Source: Gonapodya sp. JEL0774 (Eukaryota > Monoblepharomycota > Monoblepharidomycetes > Monoblepharidales > Gonapodyaceae). From it: a stretch of 64,000 bases of DNA. A model generated the notes under the pieces. The model was not told the origin of the DNA, ran no database searches, and saw only the letters and a program-made list of their open reading frames with translations. Made by a program: the position numbers and the translations under genes. Positions 22,624 through 33,800 of this stretch are shown in pieces. The stretch covers positions 326,364-390,363 of the forward strand of contig JADIIX010000002.1 in NCBI GenBank assembly GCA_027604505.1, written 5' to 3'. Each line of letters begins with the position of its first letter. The stretch's first letter is position 1.

Positions 22624-24046
22624 GGAGATGGGCAAGTCACGAAAATGGTGACATCATTTGCACTCGGCTGCACGGCTGCACGCACGCGCCAGGTGAGGTA
22701 CCTGCAGGTTACTGAGCAAGAACACGCCAACCCAATAAAGAGAGGCGTTGCCTTAACACTCGCCGGGGGCGTGCTTGATATACATGTAATTCACGCTGAC
22801 GGTGTGAATTATAGCGAGTAGAAGACAGACAGAGAACGAACATTTCATATGATTGATAGACGGAAGTATAGAACTCATTCAACACCTTCGCAACAAATAA
22901 ATTTAATACGTCTCTATTAAAGTGTGTCCATGTATCTACGTTATCAGTATTGTGAAGTGATGTGATATTGTGATTCGTACTTCAATGTCAATAGCAGTGC
23001 GTACTATGAATAATAGAAATTGAAAATACGCTAGACAAGCACTTCAGACAAGTTTTCCATGTTCAACAGTTCATTTTCAAACTTTCTGACTGGGTATTTT
23101 GGGGAGAAAGCGTGATTACTTTCTGATTTTGTTGCGTGGAGTGTTCTCCGATGTACAACCTGCCCCAGTCCAAGTCCCATGACTTCATTCGTTTAGAGTT
23201 ACAAAAATACTCCAGTTGTTTAGGCTCCCAATGAAAGCAGCGAGTATGTGGTTGGGGGAGGGATGATTGAATGATGTGGACGATGGACATCGTGGAAAAC
23301 ACCCGATGCACCCGAGAGATGGGTCGGACTATTCTATGCTACAAAGCCAAGCTCAGCGTCACGAGCAAGCAGAGTGGTAGGCGAACCTCAGAACTTCATT
23401 GACTGAAGTTGGAGATGGTGAACAACTGGCAACTTGAGGAATCGGGGCGCGGAAGAATCGGAGAGCTCCACGGAGCTCCAAGGCTGAGTGAATATGCTCC
23501 ATAAGTTGAAAATACTCATGTCGAAATGTGGTATTACGTTTTATATCGAGAATCAGCGGAGAATGCGTGTCGTGACTCCTATAAAATAGTGGCAAGTGTA
23601 CGCAGACACTGAACCCACAGACGGGAAATTCAGGCTGGTGGGGCCTTTCAATACACACACACAAACTAACTAAAAGCTTCACCCTCGTTCGCTTCGCTCG
23701 CTTCGGGCTCGCAATCAAAAAAGTATTTTCCTGACACTCGTGCAGCTCTGCCGCACCATTGGTGCAAAGCCAGGTCAAGCCATCAGCACAATTGAGAAAA
23801 ATGAGATGAGATTGTAGTTCTCTACTTCATTCTCAAAAGCAGCAATGATCAGATGTAGCAATAAACATGATTTTTACCATACAGTAAATGATTCAAGATG
23901 TTTCTGGATGAGCAATGTATGATGTAATATGAAAGGGGAACGAAGTTCATATCCAGTCGAACGTCCAATCAGTGCAAACTTGCCGAAGCACATCACTTCT
24001 CACAATCCAGTTCCATTGAGAAAGACCCCCGAAAGAGACTGGATCC
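22624..24046. other. 1.4 kb interval without a supported gene
   Basis: No frame here has an ATG-led, splice-consistent coding pattern, and base composition is more AT-rich than the flanking genes. It must hold the promoter of the mannosyltransferase (right of 22623) and of tyrosine phosphatase 2 (left of 24047). A small inverted repeat, AATTCAC...GTGAATT, is at about 22788-22810. A GAGCTCC direct repeat is at about 23464-23482, and a CGCTTCGCTCGCTTCGGGCTCGC-like tract lies near 23690-23712. No tRNA fold was recognised. Confidence 0.5.
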
Positions 24047-25817
24047 ATGCCACCTGCTAGTCTTCCCCCATTTCTTGCCGTCCTCGACGGCTATCCTCGC
24101 TCTCGTCCACCACCCTCGGACTCTCGCTCACGAAGTCAACCATACATCAGCAACGGCGGTTCCAACGCTCCATATAACCCGACTCTGCGAGAAGTTCTGT
24201 TTTCGCGCTTTGATGCTATCGATGCAGAGGCAAGCGAACGGCACAACCGTGCTGTGGAAGCTCCATTTGGGACCGAGCCGTCGTGTTCCGACGCACTGAC
24301 ACGCCAAGCGTCACTCAGAAACAGATACTCGAATGTTGTCCCATATGATGCCAATAGGGTCAGGCTGGGACTGGTACATCCGAAAGATGGACGGATGCTA
24401 ACGGTTGCGCCGCACAGCAAAGGGTCGGGGCAACCTCGAGCTTCTTCCGCAATGAGCACGTCGCGGAACAGTGCCGTTGCGAGAACGTCTCAAAATAGCA
24501 CCATGGACGCCAATGATGACGACTTCTGCGATTACTTCAATGCGAGGTAAGCCCTCGCGAACATAAAAATGTCACCAAGGACGCAGGAGAACAGGCGTGG
24601 ACTCCAGTGAAAATGAAATTTTGCAGAAAACGGGCATACCTTGTGGCGAGCATTGTTTTTAACTTGCAAGTAAATGAATGGGGAGGTTTCCCTCTTCCCC
24701 CCACCAAGTGACCCTGAGCTTTGAAGTGAGCACGATTCTTGATATGGTGTACGGATGAAGGAAAGGGGAAAAATCCGCCTAGAGCACCTGCGAGGTATTT
24801 GAGTCCGCACTCACCACTCCTCCACCACCTGATTTGGTCGCAATTCAACACCCCAGCTACATCACGTCCCATCCATACTATACACCATCGTCTAACCCTC
24901 CAACCTCGTTTGCGCACCCTGCACTCACCTCACACCCAACACTGACCACCTACATTGCGGCCCAAGGCCCCATCGCCCCAACCTCGGGAGACATGTGGCG
25001 ATGTGTTTGGGAACACAAAACATCGCTCATTGTAATGCTCACAGGTTTGGAAGAACGCGGTATCCAGAAATGTGCCCGATACTGGCCTGGATTCGAAGGA
25101 CTGAAGGAGAAACACAACTTCTCGTTGGGGGGTGGATTAGCAGGGGCATGGAGTGTACAAGTTCAACTCGTAGCAGAGGAAGCTAAGGGTCATGAGGTGA
25201 TTGTTCGGAAGTTCAAGGTGGTGGGCGAGGGATGGGATGGCGAGGAAGTAGGTGGGAAGTGGAGTGAGGAGAGGGAAGTGCGGCAGCTTCATTTCGTGGG
25301 ATGGCCAGATCATGGAGTGCCAAGTGAGTTTGAGTTCTTGAAGAGCTTGAGCTTTGTATGGAAACACTGATCATCATCACAAATTCTGTTCTATCCTGTC
25401 ACCTTCTGCGTCTTTGCCTTTACAACCCTTACCCCACTAGAACGCCCCTCCTCACTCCTCTCTCTCATCCGCCTCGCAAACAGTCCGCCCTTCCTCTCCA
25501 CAGTCGGACCCCCCATCATCCACTGCTCAGCCGGGGTTGGGCGAACGGGCACATACATTGCGGTCGACTTCCTCACCAAATGTCTCGCCGAAGTGAAGCG
25601 CGACCGCGGTAAAGCTACTTCATTGACCGAGAACGACGGAGGTCAACTCCTCTCCTTGGTCCGCGCAGACCCGCCAAAGGGAGATCCGGTGGTCGAGGTG
25701 GTGCGGCACTTACGGCGGCAGAGATGTTTGATGGTGCAGACTGGTGATCAGTTCTGTTATGTGTACGCGTGTGTCGCGGAGGCGGCGACGGGGGTATCGG
25801 GCCAGGCGTGGGTCTAA
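24047..25817 (+). CDS. Classical protein tyrosine phosphatase (PTP2)
   Basis: Three exons (24047-24546, 24857-25323, 25441-25817) give 447 residues. After a Pro/Ser-rich N-terminus of about 85 residues, RNRYSNVVPYDANRVRLG is the KNRY loop, NASYITSHPYY spans intron 1, and QGPIAPTSGDMWRCVWE follows. VGWPDHGVP is the WPD loop with Asp, and [13 protein letters not shown] is the CX5R loop with Cys and Arg. DPVVEVVRHLRRQRCLMVQT carries the Q-loop. All catalytic residues are present. A Ser/Thr/Asn-rich insert of about 55 residues sits between the KNRY loop and the NAS motif, as in PTP1. Both introns are at the same positions and phases as in PTP1 (10.9-14.2 kb), so the two are intron-conserving paralogues now 10 kb apart and in opposite orientation. 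The substrate is unknown; it is probably cytosolic. Confidence 0.92.
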
Positions 25818-26383
25818 AGGTGGGACCTGGAAAAGGAAGGTTGAATCTATTGAACAGAGAGTCGAAGCTAATCTCAAAGGCTCATTTCGGAAAACAAACA
25901 CTTCTAGATTGAAAATTGGCTTTGATTATGACGACCGAAATAACATTTTGATGACCCCTACGAAAGAGAATAAAATCTTGGCGTACATTTGCAGTTGTAC
26001 GGGGATGCAGTGGATTGTCGTCATCCGTGTAGGGACCATTAACCGTATTTGCGTAGTTGCATGATAACGACATCTGTCTCCACATAAGCTGAATTGAATC
26101 AAATCGTCTCATATGAGAGTTTGGGGTGCACCGCACCGAACTTTATCGTGCATCGGGTGACCGGTGTCGTTTGTTCCCAACGCTTCGTAGAACAGTGGGC
26201 AGCAACGGAACGGGCCGTCAGAATTCATATTACTTACTTAGAACAATAAGTCGAATCAGCTCATATTGCTTGTATTCAGTGGGTTGTGTCAAAGCTGTTT
26301 AGGGATTGAGACCGTGGCCGATCAACACAGTCGGCCTGGTTTTTCTCCTTTCTATTTCGCGTCCCCGGATTCCACGGAAAGCC
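25818..26383. other. Intergenic, no gene seen
   Basis: 3' flank of phosphatase 2 and 5' flank of the Mak11-like gene. An open frame runs leftwards from the Mak11 start to 26306 but begins at TTG, so it is not taken as coding. No RNA gene recognised. Confidence 0.5.
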
Positions 26384-28986
26384 ATGGGCAAACGCGGTCC
26401 CAAGAACGGAGCCAAGAGGACGGCTGAACGAGAATCAAAAGCGACACGTGTTTTAAATGGCACTAAGCGCGACGACGACGAGCTCTCGGACCTTGGATCG
26501 GACGATGTGGATATTAAGACCGAAGACGAAGCGACTCCCCCGCCGGAGGATTTTGGAGTGCCGTTGTTTCGCGTGGTCGTTGGAAGCTACGAGCGATTTG
26601 TGTACGGAATCAACGTGTACCCCAGTGCGGGAGTTGAGGTGGACGAGCTCCCTGCTGCAGATGAAGACCTCAAAGAGCGGGACACCAACGAAACCTCTGC
26701 GGCTGCCACCACCACCACGAAATCTCTATACAACCTCGCTCCGCTGTTCGTGCACCCCGCGCACGTCTCGTCCATTAAGGCCCTCGCGTCAAACTCCCCA
26801 CGTTCCTCCTTCCTCGCCTCGGGCTCCGTCGACGAGTCCATCCGTCTCTACGATCTCCGCCGCCTACGCGAACTGGGCTCCTTGTTTCACCACCAGGGCA
26901 CAATATCCCGTCTGGCCTTTGTCGGCAACGGTCATTTGCTCTCCGCCGGCGAAGACGGAAAATTGTGTGTCTGGAGGACCAGAGACTGGGAGTTGGTCAA
27001 GGAGATGAAAGGTCATTCTGGAAAAGTGATTGATATGGCCGTTCATCCGTCAGGAAAGGTTGCCTTAACCATTGGCGATGACAAGACTCTCAGGTGAGTG
27101 TATGTCAAACCGGACAACGCATCCCTGTGGTTGTGGGCAAAGTGCACCAGATCCGATTTGCAAAATGGCCAGGGACCCACACGACTAGTTTAACTGCGCC
27201 AGAGCTTCTCGGAAACGATACATTGCGTTTTAAGTTTGGGACTCACTTTCAACAATGACACCCATGGAGGACTTGACTTATTGATCCGTGATAAGAGTGA
27301 TTCGTCTGGATTATGCTTTGCTTTCAAACTCTCTTCTTCACCGCTATGAATCATCCTTACTTCCGACCCCCTTCCCCTTCCCCGCCCGCACCACCACCAC
27401 CACACTCTACACAACCTCTACTTCTACCACCTAGATGCTGGAACCTTCTCACCGCGTCGCTCGTCTTGACCGCCAAACTTCCCCGCCTCCCGGTCCTTCC
27501 CAGCACCACCTACCAGCCACCCACCCCACCTCTTCCCGAGCGCATCGCCTTCTCCCCATCGGGTAATCATTACATCTTGATGTGGCCCGCAGGAGTCATG
27601 GTGTGCCAGACCAGCTCGAGTGGGAGTCGCTCGCGGGAAGGGGAATCCGAGGACGGGAAAGATACCGATGAGGATACCGATGAGGACACCCCAATCGTGA
27701 TCCGCCCACCCAAAAATGGAAAAGTTGTGTCGGCGTGTGTGGCTACCGTTCCCATTTCGGGGTCTGCCACCTCCGCGTTGGAGGACGTCGTGGTTCTGGG
27801 TTTGGAGGACAAATCCGTGCGGCTCTTCACCATCACAGGCGCACCCATCCACGATACCAAGAACGCAATCTCGGCTCCGTCGTGTACTGCTCGCATAAAA
27901 TGCGTTGCCTACTTTCACCTTCCCCCTTCGTCACTCACGTCGGGGTCTCAATTGTCCGCCAACGCCGTTGCACCACCGACTCCGACCCACATCCTCGCCA
28001 CTGCCACGTCCGCAGGCACAGTGTGTCTCTGGGACTTGGTCCGCGTTGTTGCCATGGTCCGTGATGGGCGTGCTGCGAACGTGAATCCTGTGGGAGTATT
28101 CGAGGCCGCGTGCAGGGTGACGTGTATGGAAGTGGTTGGGATGCCCAAGACTGGGGGTTCAGCTGGTGTGGGAGGAAAAAAGAGTCAGGTGAAGGAGGAG
28201 AAAGGGGAAGAGGCGGAGGATGTGGATGTCAAGAGCGGCGGAAATAAGAAAAATGACCGGAAGAGAGTTGGATGGATAGAGAACACGGTGGAGAGGAAGG
28301 CAGGCGTGAAACGGAAGGCAGAAGATCATGTTGCGAAGGAAGATGATGTGGAGGAGGAAGGCTGGGAAGACGAGGAAGTGAACGACGAGAAGGCGGAGGA
28401 CCGACTCTCTTTCGTTGACGAGGACGGCGAAGATGTGGACGATGTGGATTCTGGTTCGGACACTGCAATGCAACCCCCTCATGCGTCTTTGACCGCAGCA
28501 CGCCGACTTCCCACGGCTGATCCAGGCCGACACCAACAGCGGAGTGAATCTCAGAAAGAACAGAGGGGTATTAGGCCTGGGGCGCGTGGGCGGGGTGATT
28601 TGGGGAGGGTCAGCGACCAACAGGAGCGGGGTGCAAAGAGTCAAGGATCCCACAAGCGGGTGAAGCTGACGCATGGTGGGGAAAAGACAGGTGGGAATGG
28701 AGGGCCAAGTCGTGGACGTGGTGGTGGAACTCGAGGAGGAGGAGGAGGAGGAGGGAGCCGAAGCGACAGTCGAGATAGTGGACATGGCTCCAGTGGCGGT
28801 GGGAGTCAAAGCGGCTTGCAACGGGGATCTCGTGGAGGTGGGTTCAGCAGGGTTAAAGAACAACCTTCGCGAGGCGGATTTGGAGGAGGACGTGGAAGGG
28901 ACAGTAAGAGAGGTAATCGAAGTGGTAATAGAGGGGGTGGACGGTTTGGGAGCCGAGGAGGTGGTGGCCGTGGCCGTGGAAAGTAG
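26384..28986 (+). CDS. Mak11/PAK1IP1-like WD40 ribosome-biogenesis protein with RGG tail
   Basis: The ATG at 26384 (GCCATGGGC context) was chosen over upstream TTG. Two exons, 26384-27093 and 27435-28986, join at TLR|CWNLLT and give about 753 residues. The WD40 propeller starts RVVVGSYERFVYGINVYP. FLASGSVDESIRLYDLRRL, HHQGTISRLAFVGNGHLLSA, GEDGKLCVWRTRDWELVKEM and HSGKVIDMAVHPSGKVALTI follow the PAK1IP1/Mak11 pattern closely; the C-terminal blades contain GLEDKSVRLFTI and AGTVCLWDL. Mak11 acts in the nucleolus in 60S subunit assembly with Rlp24. Human PAK1IP1 is about 390 residues, so this protein carries some 300 extra. After the propeller come acidic/Lys-rich patches and then a Gly-Arg-rich tail (about 28700-28983) with many RGG/RGGG units ending GRGRGK. 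The 341-bp intron is long for this window. Confidence 0.88.
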
Positions 28987-29396
28987 TGTGCCTACAAGCA
29001 TGATTTGCATGTTTCTGTACATAATAATACCAGCTTCTGGGGGCAAATGCTGACAGGCTGTCGAGCACTGTATTCCACTTGCAAGAATCTCCTTGATAAC
29101 TGGGAAACTACGCAGACAAACCTTACTGTCATCATTTGATGTAGAAATATTGGCGGTGCGGGTTTGGCTTACCAGATTTCGAGCAAAGAGTCAACGAACG
29201 GATTCCGGCGCTCTATCAATAATTTTCAAAGGATTATTGTTGCTCGCCAAAAGCTACATGTGTACAACGTGAACCAAAATTTCCGGCGGTGAAGTTCACC
29301 CGAGCGGTGCCGACTGAACTGATCGACTCTTTCGGGATTCGCATTCCCCGTTGAGCTTTTAATTCAAATCGTTTTTTCCCATTCCACCTTACATAA
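28987..29396. other. Intergenic, no gene seen
   Basis: It separates the Mak11-like gene from the Htd2-like gene on the same strand. It holds the 3' UTR of the first and the promoter of the second; no further exon or RNA gene is visible. Confidence 0.5.
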
Positions 29397-30753
29397 ATGC
29401 TTCGCTCTTCCGCCGCCGCCGTTCGCCTGTTCTCGATCGGAGCAAGAGTGTCTTCCACATCCTCTGTGGGATCGTTTTCAACATCAGCGAAGACACTCTC
29501 CGCGGTTTCTGCTGGTAAGAAACGGTCAGGACTCCGATTTCTTCACATCGGAAATCTAACCTCATCGCTGGAATCTTTCGTTATGCTGCAATTTCTCGCA
29601 TTCCGGGGTTTCAGATGAACGGGACATTCAAAAAATTATGACGTGGGCAAAGGAGAAGCAGGACGCTGGACCAGTTCGGTACGAACAACTAATCGGTCCT
29701 GAACCAGCAAGCCTTTTTGGGAATGCGATCGCGTTGAAGGAAGGAGATTTGGTCCGCAATTACAAAGAGGTCAGTTGGACAGTCTCGCGATGAGGCCGAG
29801 TTTCAATCAATCCGACCTCCCATAACTCTAAATCGACATCCAGGGTGACGCCCTTCTCCCTTACTACCATTTCTTCTACTTTCTCCGCCCAACGCCCGAA
29901 TATGCCCTCGGAAGCGATGGTCACAACCGGGACATCAAACCTCCCTCGTTCACCGAGCGCATGTTCGCAAACGCCACGCTAAAATTCGATATCAGCAACC
30001 CGTTGCGAGCCGGTGATCGTGGCTGGATGGAAGATTCCATTGGACCCGATATTTCGGTAAAGCAGGGTGCAAAAGGACCACTTGTGTTTGTGCAGGAGGT
30101 GAAAAAGGTCGGCAACGAGCGTGGACTGTGCCTAGAGGAAATCCGCAACGTGGTTTACATGAAACCCAAGGCCGTTGTCGAGAAGGAAAGGGCGGAAGCT
30201 GGCGTCAAGGAAGACAAGGGCAAAACTGCTGCGGACCCTGCAAAGGAGAAGAAGGCACCCAGAGTGGCCGCTGTCACCAGTGAAACTCCTTTCGACTTTG
30301 AAAAGGTTATTGTGCCATCACGGACGCTATTGTTCCGATATTCCGCACTTGTGTACTTCACGCACCGGATCCACTACGATCATCCTTACACCACCAAGGT
30401 TGAAGGCTACCCCGGTGAGTGTCTCCCGCGGCAATCACTTTATTACAGTCTAGCGGGGTTCTCAATCATTGAATTCTTCGAAAGATCTCGTCGTGCACGG
30501 CCCACTCGTCTCCTCCCTCCTTCTCTCCCTCCTTGACCACAACCTCCCCTCTCCTTCTCCCTCCGCACGACTATCCAACTCACCCTTACTCCGCCTTACC
30601 GACTATAACTTCCGACTCAATTCTCCCTACTTTGTCGACCGGGAGATCAAACTAAGGGGCAGGAAAGTGGGACCAGGGAGTTACGAGGTGTGGGCGGTGG
30701 ACAATGAGGGAAAAGTGGGTATTACAGGGAAAGCAACGGTGCAAGAAGGATGA
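29397..30753 (+). CDS. Htd2-type mitochondrial 3-hydroxyacyl-thioester dehydratase / mesaconyl-CoA hydratase-like
   Basis: Exons 29397-29514, 29615-29769, 29844-30414 and 30485-30753 join in phase to about 370 residues. The first 40 residues (LRSSAAAVRLFSIGARVSS and on) are Arg/Ser-rich without acids, a likely mitochondrial presequence. The N-terminal half has LLPYYHFFYFLRP and ERMFANATLKF. The C-terminal hot-dog domain shows RTLLFRYSALVYFTHRIHYD with the catalytic-site His/Asp region, then HPYTTKVEGYPGDLVVHGPL across the last intron. This is the fungal Htd2 family, the dehydratase of mitochondrial type II fatty acid synthesis needed for octanoyl-ACP and lipoic acid. Mesaconyl-C4-CoA hydratases are close relatives. 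An Ala/Lys/Glu-rich insert of about 40 residues lies between the two halves (30170-30290). It ends 80 bp from the stop codon of the convergent DNA-PKcs-like gene. Confidence 0.87.
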
Positions 30754-30833
30754 ACCCAAAAATTAGGTCATATTGCCTCGAATGTATGCACATTTCCTAA
30801 GGTATCAGATGCCGAAGTGTCTGAATGCATTAG

Positions 30834-33800
30834 TTACAGCCATGGGTTCCATCCTTGCCATATCCTCGCCAATGCCCATGGATCTGTGGCCAGATCCAAC
30901 AAACAGTCCACCTGTTCTGCCACGTTGGAGGTGATCTTGCCAACCCGGCCTCGCAGGTTGCGCTTCTTGTCGCCAAGGGCTACGGCTTCCATGTTCTTGA
31001 AATACTTTTTGTCGCCGTGGCCGGATTGTAGCTCGAGAGCGATTATGGCTTGTAGTGACGAGAAGCGTGTGAAAAATGATATCAGGTATTGCAGTATAGG
31101 TTCGGGCGATTCTCAAAGGCGTTGCACGTACTACCAGGATTCCATCCTTCCAGCTTTCTTCTTGCAATTAAAATTTTCTGAACAGCGAACCATGGCTTCG
31201 CTGCCGCCGGAGTGGCACTTCGATTCTCGGACGAGAAAACTTCGAGGTTCTCCAACACCCTCTCAGCTAAAATCATGCAGTTGGGTTTGAGGTCAGACCG
31301 TTGATTGCGGGGCTGAACTGCCTTACAGACCAAGATGGCGCATCCAGTACGTTTAGGTGCACTCACACATCTTCCTCGCCCTGTCTGTGGCTCGTTTTGA
31401 CCAATCCAAGACCGGTTCTTGTACAAATACATCCATCACATTCAACAAGTCTTCTTTCCCTTGCCGTAGCGCTGAGGAAGGAAACGCCCGATGACAGGTT
31501 TACTGCAGCATGGAAAAAGCCACAAAACACGTTCAGTCATACCTGCCAACACATAAATCATCGAGGGTCTGAGGAGAACTTCTTTGCCGAGTGGTGCAAA
31601 AACTCCCTCCATTTGAGGTGAGAGTCGGAACGGAATGAGCTCTGGAACTGGCAGCTGCTCGGTGGCAGATCTATCACACAGTTGCATAATTTGAGCCTGT
31701 TGACAAGGGGAAATCGGAAACGTGATCGTACCCGAAAGCATGGCCAAAATCAATCCCGACGATTCGGCCACTGAGATGAGCCACACAATATGAATGGGTG
31801 AGGTTATTAGCCCTCGGAATCGGTGTTCAACAATACCTACCTCTTCACGTCAATGAGGTGATTCTCCAAATGACGGTCACCAATGCCTGGTATTCCGACC
31901 ATGAAACTCATGGATCAATTACTTCATTTGAATGTCACTTTGGACACAACGTACCGAGTATATATGAGGCGATACATAGTGCAGCTAAACTCTTGGTGAA
32001 ATTATATCGAATTCCTAGAAAAGCCTCTGGAGTCATGGCCATGCTGTAGAGAAAGTCGCGCAGGTACTGGTTCGATGGATAGATACGGACAGCTTCCATA
32101 TAGGCTCGAGCAGGCTGTTCCCCGGCGAACTTCGTCATCATTGCGTGATAATCTACCAGCGATGGAACAACATCAATGATGGCATCGTCAGGTCCTGGAC
32201 TTCACTTGACTCACGGTCCACTGGCGATCCTTGCTGTCCTTTACCACTGTTCGCTGTTATCCAATTGCTCATGAAAGCAAAGCCCTTGTTGTACAGCTCA
32301 TTGCCACATCGGGACTTCATACAGTCACCCAAGGGTCGCGTGTGGTCCTTAAGAATGTGTGATTAGGTATGCAAATACAGACAGTGAAAAGATCGACCAA
32401 CAGTGGTGACTCACGACCCATTCCAGGACACCAAGCGAAAGGCTCATTGGAATTACCTTCAAAGACATATGATTCATTCAGATAACTTTGCTAAGCGAAG
32501 CTGCATGAAGCACAAGGCACCTTATACGTAACAACTTCCAGTCTATTATCCGCGGTTCTCGCTGAGGTTCGTAGAATTCTATTCATGATCTCGAAGAGCT
32601 GTTCTATTCGCTGATCTTGCCGCAAATCTTCACCTCCCTGAGAGCCGGTGCATAACGAGATAGATCAACACACCAATGTTACGATAAAGACTTATTAGCC
32701 CACCTTAACCAGGAACAAGTGACTCTTCTCATCAGTCCCTCGAATTTCTAGTCGCTTTGGGCGCCGGATGGACTGCAACGTGAGAATAGTATTTCCGAAT
32801 CCGGCAATTTGAATGAGTGTGCTTGGGTCTGGTTTCGAGAAACCATTGTATTGACCAGGCACTTCCAACACCTGCACAAACGCAAGTTTCAGATCTTTCC
32901 TCTTACTTAATACCAACAGCAACTTGCCTCCGGAAGATACCGTATCCCATCATAGTCCTCCAGCCATGGAGAGTAGCGTTTCAGCCCCACATGACCTATG
33001 GGACCAACCCCTAACTCCTTGCCAGATACTTTAGGAAGTTTTCGCTCGAGTTCTCTCGCCGCTTCGTAGACCTGCTTTGCACTCATGCGACGAAGGCTGC
33101 CACCGTTCAGCCCGAAAGAGGTCTCGAGGAGAGGGCGAATCACTCGAGTATAGTCTTCATGTTCCCTCCCCAATCGTGCAGAGCACACGAATTTTGAGAG
33201 TTTCGCAAACTATTTTGTTAATTCAGCATCAGCACACCATTAAGTGAGGGCTCACACTTCACCAACGTACCGCAGTCTGAATTTTGGTGACAGCAACCTC
33301 TTGACGAGCATCTATCACATCCTGCGGGTACGCCGAAATTTTATCGACCTTCCCGGCGGAACAGCTTTTGATAACTCACCCGAACATCTGCCACAAATGC
33401 TCTCCAATAGTCTCGTGGCTCGGAAAGCCTTTCAAGCTCTTCAACAAACGTTTCAGTGAGTGGAGATCGTGTCATGTCCACAAGCCTCTCCATGTTGGCT
33501 CGGTTTTTCGGTTCCAGGGATTCGGGAGCGTACAAAAACTGTATCTTCGGTGAGTTTATATGAGATCGTCTCGTTCCGCAAAAAGTGATCACCTGTTCTT
33601 TGCTGATGATCATTTGGTGATACAGGGCCTGTGGGTAGTCTTGAGCCAGCTGGTAGGGAAAAAATGAACTCCAGGTTGTGTCCAGAAATCAACGTAAATA
33701 TCTAGCGTTTCATACTGCACCTTTTCTAGAATACCAAAGACCCGCAGGCCCACCGTCTGGCCAAGTCGAGCGGCAAGCTGTGGTATCCATCGTAGATACG

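Noticed and set aside
23359-23778. Minus-strand frame in the 1.4 kb gap
   Set aside because: It has no ATG at its start, no recognisable domain and no splice partners.
28159-29046. Long minus-strand Ser/Thr/Pro-rich frame
   Set aside because: Antisense of the Gly-Arg-rich end of the Mak11-like gene, whose WD40 part fixes the coding strand as plus.
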